19,059 nt of DNA from Duncaniella sp. Lineage in GTDB: Bacteria > Bacteroidota > Bacteroidia > Bacteroidales > Muribaculaceae. Position numbers and translations under genes: made by a program. Where the stretch lies: positions 1 to 19,059 of the forward strand of contig NZ_JAIDEN010000055.1 in the NCBI RefSeq assembly GCF_029054785.1, in the 5' to 3' direction. This document shows positions 1-6,366 of this stretch, in pieces (the stretch's first letter is position 1; every line of letters begins with the position of its first letter). Under the pieces are notes generated by a model. It saw nothing but the letters and a program-made list of their open reading frames with translations. It ran no database searches and was not told the origin of the DNA.

Positions 1-801
1 CTTCGAAGAGTGCTTCTTGGGCGCACGTGTCTTGAGACCCTTGCTGTAGAGGCCCTTGCGCGAACGGGGATGACCACCGGAAGCGCGGCCTTCGCCACCA
101 CCCATGGGGTGATCGACAGGGTTCATGACTACGCCGCGGTTGCGGGGACGACGACCGAGCCAGCGTGAACGACCGGCCTTACCGGAACGTTCGAGCGAGT
201 GCTCTGAATTGCCGACTACGCCGACTGTGGCGCGACATGCAGCGAGGATCTTACGGGTTTCACCCGAAGGTAATTTAACGATGGCGTAGGTGCCTTCACG
301 GGAGATCAGCTGGGCGAAAGTGCCTGCCGAACGGGCCATGAAAGCGCCCTGGCCAGGACGCAACTCAATGTTGTGGATGAGCGTACCGACAGGGATGTTG
401 GCCAGCGGGAGGCAGTTACCTACCTCAGGCTGGGCTTCAGCGCCTGAAAGAAGCACATCACCAACTTTTAAGCCGTTGGGTGCAATGATATAGGCTTTAG
501 CACCGTCTTTGTAGTAAAGGAGGGCGATACGAGCCGAACGGTTGGGATCGTACTCGATGCTCTTCACTACCGCGGGTACACCGTCTTTGTTTCTCTTAAA
601 GTCAATCATGCGGTATTTGCGCTTGTGGCCACCACCAAGGTAACGGGTGGTGAGGTGACCTTCGGCGTTACGGCCGCCGGAGGCCTTTTTACCGACTGTA
701 AGAGATTTTTCCGGTGTAGTAGCAGTGATGGTACCTTTGAATACACCGATAACTTTGTGTCTCTGCCCCGGTGTTGTGGGCTTGAATTTTCTTACTGCCA
801 T
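1..801 (-). CDS. rplB: 50S ribosomal protein L2 (3' end cut by window edge)
   Basis: L2 is a primary rRNA-binding protein of the large subunit, needed for subunit association and for building the peptidyl-transferase region. Translating the minus strand from the ATG at 799-801 gives MAVRKFK at the start and an open frame of 267 codons to the window edge. The frame ends in the family C-terminal region: NPVDHPMGGGEGR, then GGHPRSRKGLYSKGLKTR and PKKHSSK. L2 is usually about 273-275 residues, so only about seven codons and the stop are missing. The gene begins five bases after the rplW stop and is the last visible gene of the joined str-S10 cluster. The cluster presumably continues with rpsS and others outside the window. 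Confidence 0.97.
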   Translation of the reverse strand, partial: MAVRKFKPTTPGQRHKVIGVFKGTITATTPEKSLTVGKKASGGRNAEGHLTTRYLGGGHKRKYRMIDFKRNKDGVPAVVKSIEYDPNRSARIALLYYKDGAKAYIIAPNGLKVGDVLLSGAEAQPEVGNCLPLANIPVGTLIHNIELRPGQGAFMARSAGTFAQLISREGTYAIVKLPSGETRKILAACRATVGVVGNSEHSLERSGKAGRSRWLGRRPRNRGVVMNPVDHPMGGGEGRASGGHPRSRKGLYSKGLKTRAPKKHSSK

Positions 802-806
802 TTTAT

Positions 807-1097
807 TTAGATATTGCTATAGAAGTCAATATTCTGTCCTTCGGCAAGAGTTACAAGCGCTTTCTTCCAAGCTGCGGTCTTGCCACGGAGCAGACCGCTC
901 TTGGTCCAGCGAGATTTGTTCTTGCTGCGGACATTGATGGTGTTTACGCGGACTACTTTCACGCCGTAGAGATTCTCAACGAGCGACTTGATCTGATACT
1001 TGTTAGCCTCAGGAGAAACGGCGAAGGTGTAACGGTTGAGCTTCTCGATGAGACTGTTTGCCTTCTCTGTTACGATGGGTTTGATTGAAATTTCCAT
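807..1097 (-). CDS. rplW: 50S ribosomal protein L23
   Basis: L23 binds domain III of 23S rRNA near the exit of the peptide tunnel, where it docks trigger factor and SRP. The 96-residue product is of normal length and starts MEISIKPIVTEKANSL, the typical L23 'P-x-x-T-E-K' opening. The 'YGVKVVRVNT' segment and the basic loop 'RSKNKSRWTKSGLLRGK' are the parts that contact rRNA. It sits between rplD (24-bp gap) and rplB (5-bp gap) in the standard S10 order, so it is cotranscribed with both. Confidence 0.97.
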   Translation of the reverse strand: MEISIKPIVTEKANSLIEKLNRYTFAVSPEANKYQIKSLVENLYGVKVVRVNTINVRSKNKSRWTKSGLLRGKTAAWKKALVTLAEGQNIDFYSNI

Positions 1098-1121
1098 TGT
1101 CTATGTTTTCTCGTATGGAGG

Positions 1122-1742
1122 TTAAAGTTTGTTAATGAAATCAAGGCTGCTCTCCGTGAGGATGACAGCGTTAGAGTTCATGAGCGCGTAAGTGTTAAGC
1201 GCCGAAGCATCGATGGTTTTAGCATCGGGGATATTTCGGGCTGACAAAGTTACGTTTTTATTTTGACCCGGTAAAACGAGGAGCACCTTTTTGCCGTCAA
1301 CTTTAAGATTTTTAGTAAAATTTACAAAATCTTTAGTTTTCGGAGCTTCGAAGTTGAAGTCTTCAACGACGATGAGCTGGGAATCCTGTACTTTATAGGT
1401 CAACGCACTTTTGCGGGCGAGCGCTTTCACTTTCTTATTCAACTTGAAGCGGTAGTCACGGGGACGGGGACCGAAAACGCGTCCGCCACCGACAAGCACC
1501 GGTGAGTTGATATCACCGATACGGCTGCCGCCGCCGCCTTTCTGTTTGTGGAGCTTGCGGGTAGAACCTGAAACTTCACTACGTTCTTTGGACTTGTGAG
1601 TACCCTGACGCTGGTTGGCGAGATACTGCTTCACATCGAGATAAACGGCGTGCTCGTTTGCATCTACTGCAAAAACTTCGTCGCTGAGCTGTGCTTTGCG
1701 ACCGGTGTCTTCACCTTTGATATTGTAAATTGCGACTTCCAT
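1122..1742 (-). CDS. rplD: 50S ribosomal protein L4
   Basis: L4 is an early assembly protein whose extended loop lines the peptide tunnel; changes in that loop give macrolide resistance in many bacteria. The 206-residue product is of family length. It begins MEVAIYNIKGEDTGR and carries the basic tunnel loop with 'STRKLHKQKGGGGSRIGD', followed by 'GGGRVFGPRPRDY', at about residues 60-100. Its ATG (1740-1742) shares one base with the rplC stop (TAATG), which suggests translational coupling. In enterobacteria L4 represses the S10 operon through a leader in front of rpsJ. No room for such a leader exists here, since rpsJ lies 26 bp after fusA, so any L4 feedback would have to act elsewhere. Confidence 0.97.
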   Translation of the reverse strand: MEVAIYNIKGEDTGRKAQLSDEVFAVDANEHAVYLDVKQYLANQRQGTHKSKERSEVSGSTRKLHKQKGGGGSRIGDINSPVLVGGGRVFGPRPRDYRFKLNKKVKALARKSALTYKVQDSQLIVVEDFNFEAPKTKDFVNFTKNLKVDGKKVLLVLPGQNKNVTLSARNIPDAKTIDASALNTYALMNSNAVILTESSLDFINKL

Positions 1743-2359
1743 TATTTCTCAATTAAAACGATTGAACCTTTACTTCCGGGGATTGAACCCTTGATGAGGA
1801 GCAGATTGTGGTCTGCAATCACCTTGAGCACCTGGAGGTTTTGAATTGTCACTTTCTCGTTGCCCATCTGACCTGCCATGCGCATTCCTTTGAACACTTT
1901 AGCGGGGTAGGAGCAGGCGCCGACCGAACCGGGAGCGCGAAGACGGTTGTGCTGACCATGAGTGCTCTGGCCTACGCCACCGAAACCGTGACGCTTAACC
2001 ACACCCTGGAAGCCTTTACCCTTCGAGGTACCCTGAATGTCAACGAAGTCATTCTCGTTGAAGAGATCGACTGTGATGGTATCACCGAGTTTGTACTCGC
2101 CGTCAAATCCTTTGAACTCGGCCAAGTGGCGCTGGGGAGCTACTCCGGCTTTCTTGAAGTGACCGGCCATAGGGGCAGTTGTGTGCTTGTCTTTTTTCTC
2201 TACAAAGCCAAGCTGCACGGCCTCATAACCGTCTTTGTCAGCCGTCTTAATCTGAGTAACTACGCAGGGGCCTACTTCGATAACAGTGCACGGCACATTC
2301 TTGCCGTCGGCACTGAAAACGGATGTCATTCCGATTTTCTTTCCTAATAATCCTGGCAT
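1742..2359 (-). CDS. rplC: 50S ribosomal protein L3
   Basis: L3 is one of the first proteins to bind 23S rRNA, and its central extension reaches the peptidyl-transferase centre. The 205-residue product starts MPGLLGKKIGMTSVFSADG and carries 'GTSKGKGFQGVVKRHGF', then 'HGQHNRLRAPGSVGACS' and 'FKGMRMAGQMGNEKVT', all family hallmarks. By eye, the glutamine that PrmB methylates in E. coli L3 (GSIGQ) aligns with an alanine here (GSVGA). The gene follows rpsJ after an 88-bp gap with no evident promoter and overlaps rplD by one base. Confidence 0.97.
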   Translation of the reverse strand: MPGLLGKKIGMTSVFSADGKNVPCTVIEVGPCVVTQIKTADKDGYEAVQLGFVEKKDKHTTAPMAGHFKKAGVAPQRHLAEFKGFDGEYKLGDTITVDLFNENDFVDIQGTSKGKGFQGVVKRHGFGGVGQSTHGQHNRLRAPGSVGACSYPAKVFKGMRMAGQMGNEKVTIQNLQVLKVIADHNLLLIKGSIPGSKGSIVLIEK

Positions 2360-2447
2360 TTCTCTTTGATTTAAAAAATGTGAACTGATTTGGGAGTTGT
2401 TTGTGATTACTTGAATCCTGTTGATGTCTGTACGTTATCCGACGTGA

Positions 2448-2753
2448 TCAGACTTTGATTTCTACTTCTACGCCTGAAGGAAGTTCGAGTTTCATCAGCG
2501 CGTCTACGGTCTTGCCGGTAGAGTTGTGGATGTCGATCAGACGCTTGTAGGACGAGAGCTGGAACTGCTCACGCGATTTCTTGTTGACGAATGTCGAGCG
2601 ATTGACAGTGAAAACGCGACGGTGGGTGGGCAGGGGAATAGGTCCGCTGATCACAGCACCTGTTGCTTTTACGGTCTTCACAATCTTCTCTGCCGACTTG
2701 TCAACCAAGTTGTAGTCGTAGGATTTAAGTTTGATTCTGATTGTTTGGTCCAT
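2448..2753 (-). CDS. rpsJ: 30S ribosomal protein S10
   Basis: S10 is part of the 30S head and also binds NusB in transcription antitermination. The 101-residue product is full length. It has the family start MDQTIRIKLKSYDYNLVDKS, the 'GAVISGPIPLPTHRRVFTVNRS' segment (about residues 32-53) and the 'KSREQFQLSSYKRLIDI' stretch. The gene begins 26 bp after the fusA stop. The S10 cluster is therefore joined directly to the str cluster, without tuf and without a separate S10 leader. No promoter-like TAnnTTTG sequence is evident in front of it. Confidence 0.97.
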   Translation of the reverse strand: MDQTIRIKLKSYDYNLVDKSAEKIVKTVKATGAVISGPIPLPTHRRVFTVNRSTFVNKKSREQFQLSSYKRLIDIHNSTGKTVDALMKLELPSGVEVEIKV

Positions 2754-2779
2754 ATCTTTGTTGAATGAAAGTGTTTATC

Positions 2780-4906
2780 TTACTTGATGAGGTCAACACG
2801 GCCCTGGCATTCGGTGAGCACGTTCTTGGCGATCGAGCTGCTTACTTCAGCGTAGTGGCTGAAAGTCATGGTTGAAGTGGCACGGCCTGAAGTGATTGTA
2901 CGGAGAGCTGTCACATAGCCGAACATCTCAGCAAGAGGAGCCTTGGCTTTCACGATGCGGGCACCGGAACGGCTGGTTTCCATACCTTCTACCTGACCGC
3001 GACGCTTGTTAAGGTCACCGATCACGTCACCCATGCTCTCTTCCGGAGTAACGACCTCTACCTTGAAGATCGGTTCGAGGAGCACGGGACCTGCCTTTTC
3101 AGATGCCTTCTTGAAGGCCTGGATGGCACAGAGTTCGAATGAAAGCTGATCGGAGTCAACCGGGTGGAATGAACCGTCGATCACTGTAACCTTGAGCTGG
3201 TCAACCGGGAATCCTGCAAGCACACCGTTCTTCATAGCGGCGGTGAAGCCTTTCTGGATTGAGGGGATGAATTCCTTAGGAATGTTACCGCCCTTGACTT
3301 CGTCAACAAACTGGAGGTTGCCGTCAAAGCCTTCGTCAACGGGTTCTACACGAACAATGATGTCGGCAAACTTACCGCGACCACCGGTCTGCTTCTTGAA
3401 TACCTCACGGAGTTCAACAGGCTTGGTGATGGCTTCCTTGTAGGTAACCTGAGGACGACCCTGGTTACATTCTACCTTGAATTCGCGGCGGAGACGATCG
3501 ATGATGATATCGAGGTGAAGCTCACCCATACCGGAGATCACGGTCTGACCGGTCTCTTCGTTGGTCTCTACGCGGAAAGTCGGGTCTTCTTCAGCAAGTT
3601 TCTGGAGGCCGACACCGAGTTTGTCAAGGTCTTTCTGGGTCTTAGGCTCAACCGCGATACCGATAACGGGATCGGGGAATTCCATAGCCTCAAGTACGAT
3701 AGGATGGTTTTCGTCGCAGAGAGTGTCACCTGTACGGATATCCTTGAAACCTACGCCTGCACCGATATCACCGCAGTCGATTGATTCCTTGGCGTTCTGC
3801 TTGTTTGAGTGCATCTGGAACAGACGGCTGACGCGTTCTTTTTTGCCTGAACGGCTGTTGAGCACGTAGCTGCCGGCAACAACGTCACCTGAGTAGACGC
3901 GGAAGAATGTGAGACGGCCAACGTAGGGGTCAGTTGCGATCTTGAATGCAAGCGCACACATAGGAGCGTCTGAAGAAGGCTCGCGGGTCTCAACCTTGTC
4001 AGCGTCTTCGGGGTTGGTTCCTTCGATAGCGCCTGAGTCAACGGGGCTGGGAAGATATGCGCAGACAGCGTCGAGCAGACACTGAACACCCTTGTTCTTG
4101 AACGAAGAGCCGCAGATCATGGGAACGATCTCCATCTTCAGAGTTGCGTTGCGGAGTGCGCGACGGATCTCGTCTTCAGTGATGGTAGAAGGATCGTCGA
4201 AATATTTCTCCATCAGAGTGTCATCGAACTCGGCGATTTTTTCGAGCATCTTGTCACGCCACTCTTCAGCCTCGGCAGCGAGGTTTGCGGGAATTTCTTC
4301 CAGTGAGTAGTCAGCACCCATTGATTCGTCGTGCCATAAAATAGCCTTCATGCGGATGAGGTCAACCACACCCTTGAAAGTTTCTTCAGCGCCGATAGGA
4401 ATCTGTATAGGACACGGATTGGCTCCGAGCACATCCTTGAGCTGACGGACTACTTCAAAGAAGTTGGCACCCGAACGGTCCATCTTGTTGACATAACCAA
4501 TACGGGGAACATTATATTTGTCAGCCTGACGCCATACGGTTTCAGACTGAGGTTCAACACCACCTACGGCGCAGAATGTAGCGACAGCGCCGTCGAGAAC
4601 ACGGAGTGAACGTTCAACCTCAACGGTGAAGTCGACGTGTCCCGGAGTGTCAATAAGGTTGATCTTGAACTGGTCGCCGGCATACTTCCAAAATGTGGTG
4701 GTAGCGGCAGAAGTGATAGTGATACCACGTTCCTGTTCCTGTTCCATCCAGTCCATGGTAGCAGCACCGTCATGAACCTCACCGATCTTGTGGGTAAGAC
4801 CGGTATAGAAAAGGATACGCTCGGAAGTAGTGGTCTTACCGGCATCGATGTGAGCCATGATGCCGATATTGCGCGTATATTTTAAATGTGCGTCTGATTT
4901 AGCCAT
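2780..4906 (-). CDS. fusA: Translation elongation factor G (EF-G)
   Basis: EF-G is the GTPase that drives translocation of tRNA and mRNA on the ribosome, and with RRF it recycles ribosomes. The 708-residue product is of normal length. GTPase motifs are complete: P-loop AHIDAGKTT (about 18-26), switch I with RGITITSAATTT (60-71), DTPGH (86-90) and NKMD (140-143). Domains II-V follow, including the domain IV region 'GGRGKFADIIVRVEP'. The position in the ribosomal cluster and the intact catalytic motifs mark it as the housekeeping EF-G. It is unlikely to be the divergent second EF-G that some Bacteroides carry. It lies 41 bp after rpsG and 26 bp before rpsJ. Confidence 0.98.
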   Translation of the reverse strand: MAKSDAHLKYTRNIGIMAHIDAGKTTTSERILFYTGLTHKIGEVHDGAATMDWMEQEQERGITITSAATTTFWKYAGDQFKINLIDTPGHVDFTVEVERSLRVLDGAVATFCAVGGVEPQSETVWRQADKYNVPRIGYVNKMDRSGANFFEVVRQLKDVLGANPCPIQIPIGAEETFKGVVDLIRMKAILWHDESMGADYSLEEIPANLAAEAEEWRDKMLEKIAEFDDTLMEKYFDDPSTITEDEIRRALRNATLKMEIVPMICGSSFKNKGVQCLLDAVCAYLPSPVDSGAIEGTNPEDADKVETREPSSDAPMCALAFKIATDPYVGRLTFFRVYSGDVVAGSYVLNSRSGKKERVSRLFQMHSNKQNAKESIDCGDIGAGVGFKDIRTGDTLCDENHPIVLEAMEFPDPVIGIAVEPKTQKDLDKLGVGLQKLAEEDPTFRVETNEETGQTVISGMGELHLDIIIDRLRREFKVECNQGRPQVTYKEAITKPVELREVFKKQTGGRGKFADIIVRVEPVDEGFDGNLQFVDEVKGGNIPKEFIPSIQKGFTAAMKNGVLAGFPVDQLKVTVIDGSFHPVDSDQLSFELCAIQAFKKASEKAGPVLLEPIFKVEVVTPEESMGDVIGDLNKRRGQVEGMETSRSGARIVKAKAPLAEMFGYVTALRTITSGRATSTMTFSHYAEVSSSIAKNVLTECQGRVDLIK

Positions 4907-4947
4907 TTTGATTTGTGTGAATCTAAATGAATGAAATTAATAAAGGC

Positions 4948-5424
4948 TTAGAAACGGAAGTGAGCGAATGCGCGGTTAGCCTCGGCCATCTTGTGCATAT
5001 CTTCCTTGCGCTTGTAAGCGCCACCCTGATCATTGAATGCGTCTACGATTTCGGCAGCGAGCTTCTCAGCCATTGTCTTGCCGCCGCGCTTGCGGGCGTA
5101 GAGGATCAGGTTTTTCATTGAGATAGATTCCTTGCGGTCGGGACGGATTTCAGTAGGAACCTGGAATGTTGCGCCACCGACACGACGCGACTTAACCTCA
5201 ACCTGGGGAGTCACGTTTTCAAGAGCTTTTTTCCAAATCTCAAGAGCGGTCTTCTCTTCGTTGGGAAGTTTGTTCTTCACGAGATCGAGAGCGGAGTAGA
5301 AAATAGTATAAGAAGTATTCTTCTTTCCGTCATACATCAGGTGGTTGACGAACTTCGACACTCTCACATCATTAAACACGGGATCGGGAAGAATCACCCG
5401 CTTCTTAGGTTTTGCTTTTCTCAT
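4948..5424 (-). CDS. rpsG: 30S ribosomal protein S7
   Basis: S7 nucleates assembly of the 30S head by binding the 3' major domain of 16S rRNA. The 158-residue product starts MRKAKPKKRVILPDPVFND and has 'VSKFVNHLMYDGKKNTSY', 'VEVKSRRVGGATFQVPTEI' and 'AYARKRGGKTMA'-like elements, ending 'EANRAFAHFRF' as the family does. In E. coli S7 represses its own operon by binding the rpsL-rpsG spacer. Here that spacer is 181 nt and contains strong competing hairpins, so a comparable control is possible but not shown. Confidence 0.97.
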   Translation of the reverse strand: MRKAKPKKRVILPDPVFNDVRVSKFVNHLMYDGKKNTSYTIFYSALDLVKNKLPNEEKTALEIWKKALENVTPQVEVKSRRVGGATFQVPTEIRPDRKESISMKNLILYARKRGGKTMAEKLAAEIVDAFNDQGGAYKRKEDMHKMAEANRAFAHFRF

Positions 5425-5605
5425 TTTTTGAGGAAATGTTTTGTTTTTGGTTGCTTGGTTGCTGCATCTTTAATCTTCAACGATGCCCCTCCGGACATCA
5501 TTTACTCAACCTGTGATTTAGCCTTCCAGTCAAATCAAAAACGAGGGTTTAACGACTCTGTTTTTAATTTAAAAATTTTACTTTCAGAAAAGGACTTGCG
5601 GAATC
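5425..5605 (-). promoter_or_regulatory. rpsL-rpsG spacer, 181 nt, with competing hairpins
   Basis: No gene is seen here. Read on the minus strand, the RNA can form a 7-bp hairpin (5482-5499, stem GATGTCC/GGGCATC with one G-U pair, loop GGAG). The 3' arm of this hairpin can instead pair with 5464-5468 (GCATC/GATGC, 13-nt loop), so the two structures exclude each other. Closer to rpsG lies a tandem 8-bp repeat TTGGTTGC (5447-5454 and 5455-5462, plus-strand reading). In E. coli the equivalent spacer is where S7 represses its own operon. By position this is a candidate S7-responsive site; function is inference. Confidence 0.45.
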
Positions 5606-5989
5606 TTATTTCTTTGCAGCCTTGGGACGCTTTGCACCATACTTGCTACGACGCTGAGTACGATCCTTAACGCCGCTGGTATCGAGCGTGCCGCGAACGA
5701 TGTGGTAACGCACACCGGGGAGGTCCTTCACACGACCACCGCGAACAAGCACGATTGAGTGTTCCTGAAGATTGTGGCCTTCACCGGGGATGTAGCTGTT
5801 GACTTCCTTTCCGTTGGTCAGGCGCACACGAGCCACCTTACGCATAGCCGAGTTAGGCTTTTTGGGAGTGGTGGTGTACACACGCACACACACGCCACGA
5901 CGCTGGGGGCATGAATCAAGTGCGGGTGACTTGCTCTTATCTTCAAGAGCCACGCGACCTTTTCTTACTAATTGCTGAATAGTAGGCAT
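5606..5989 (-). CDS. rpsL: 30S ribosomal protein S12
   Basis: S12 sits at the decoding centre and controls accuracy of codon reading. The 127-residue product starts MPTIQQLVRKGR and contains TTTPKKPNSAMRKV, with lysines at 43 and 44, and RVKDLPGVRYH, with K88 and D89. Lysines 43 and 88 are the classical streptomycin-resistance positions and are unchanged. D89 is the aspartate that RimO methylthiolates in other bacteria. It is the first gene of the cluster. A near-perfect Bacteroidota promoter lies about 130 nt upstream of its ATG, and the leader between them has several inverted repeats. Confidence 0.98.
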   Translation of the reverse strand: MPTIQQLVRKGRVALEDKSKSPALDSCPQRRGVCVRVYTTTPKKPNSAMRKVARVRLTNGKEVNSYIPGEGHNLQEHSIVLVRGGRVKDLPGVRYHIVRGTLDTSGVKDRTQRRSKYGAKRPKAAKK

Positions 5990-6125
5990 CTTGCTTTCTT
6001 TTGATTTATTTAATAATGATTAGTAGTTGTATTTACTGTTTACTATACGCACTTTTCGCCGACGACTTCGCTAATTATCAGAAAGTTAGCGTAATCGTGA
6101 CGACAAGTCGCTCCTAAAAGCGATG
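5990..6125 (-). promoter_or_regulatory. Structured 5' leader of rpsL
   Basis: The leader expected from the rpsL promoter is about 130 nt and holds several inverted repeats. These are a 5-bp hairpin at its 5' end (6108-6123, TCGCT/AGCGA), a 6-bp hairpin (6069-6091, CGCTAA/TTAGCG, 11-nt loop) and a long-range 6-bp pairing (6063-6068 with 6105-6110). The long-range pairing shares bases 6108-6110 with the 5' hairpin, so the two cannot both form fully. This looks like a control leader, but no known Rfam family was recognised by eye. Confidence 0.4.
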
Positions 6126-6157
6126 CAAAATTACAACTTATTTTCCTAACTGCCAAA
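6126..6157 (-). promoter_or_regulatory. Promoter of the rpsL cluster
   Basis: On the minus strand, TTTG (complement of 6154-6157) is followed after 20 nt by TAATTTTG (complement of 6126-6133). This matches the Bacteroidota consensus TTTG (-33) and TAnnTTTG (-7). Transcription would start near 6119-6121. It faces away from the metG promoter about 105 bp to the right. Confidence 0.8.
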
Positions 6158-6267
6158 CATTTCCAAAATATTTTTCGCAGCGATAAAATTACGCGGGACC
6201 TGCGGCTAACCGCACAGGAGCAAACACAGTCCAAATCATCAATAATGTCATTTTTTCCGCTCTTTGA

Positions 6268-6298
6268 TTGTGTTTTTCCTATATATCCATTAATTTTG
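6268..6298 (+). promoter_or_regulatory. Promoter of metG
   Basis: TTG (6268-6270) is followed after 20 nt by TAATTTTG (6291-6298), the same -7 octamer and spacing as the divergent rpsL promoter. A TTTG also lies at 6263-6266. The start site would be near 6303-6305, giving a leader of about 60 nt. Between the two promoters (6158-6262) I see only a small palindrome, TGCGG-CTAA-CCGCA, at 6201-6214. Confidence 0.75.
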
Positions 6299-6366
6299 CA
6301 CCTTAAATAAAAGAAAGCCGTATACCGGCCAAAAAAAAGTACAAAAAGCCAAGCGACCATAATCCA

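Noticed and set aside
6201..6214. TGCGG-CTAA-CCGCA palindrome between the two divergent promoters, with an 11-mer CCTGCGGCTAA-like match near 17192
   Set aside because: The stem is only 5 bp and an 11-base match between intergenic regions can arise by chance, so it is not called as an operator.
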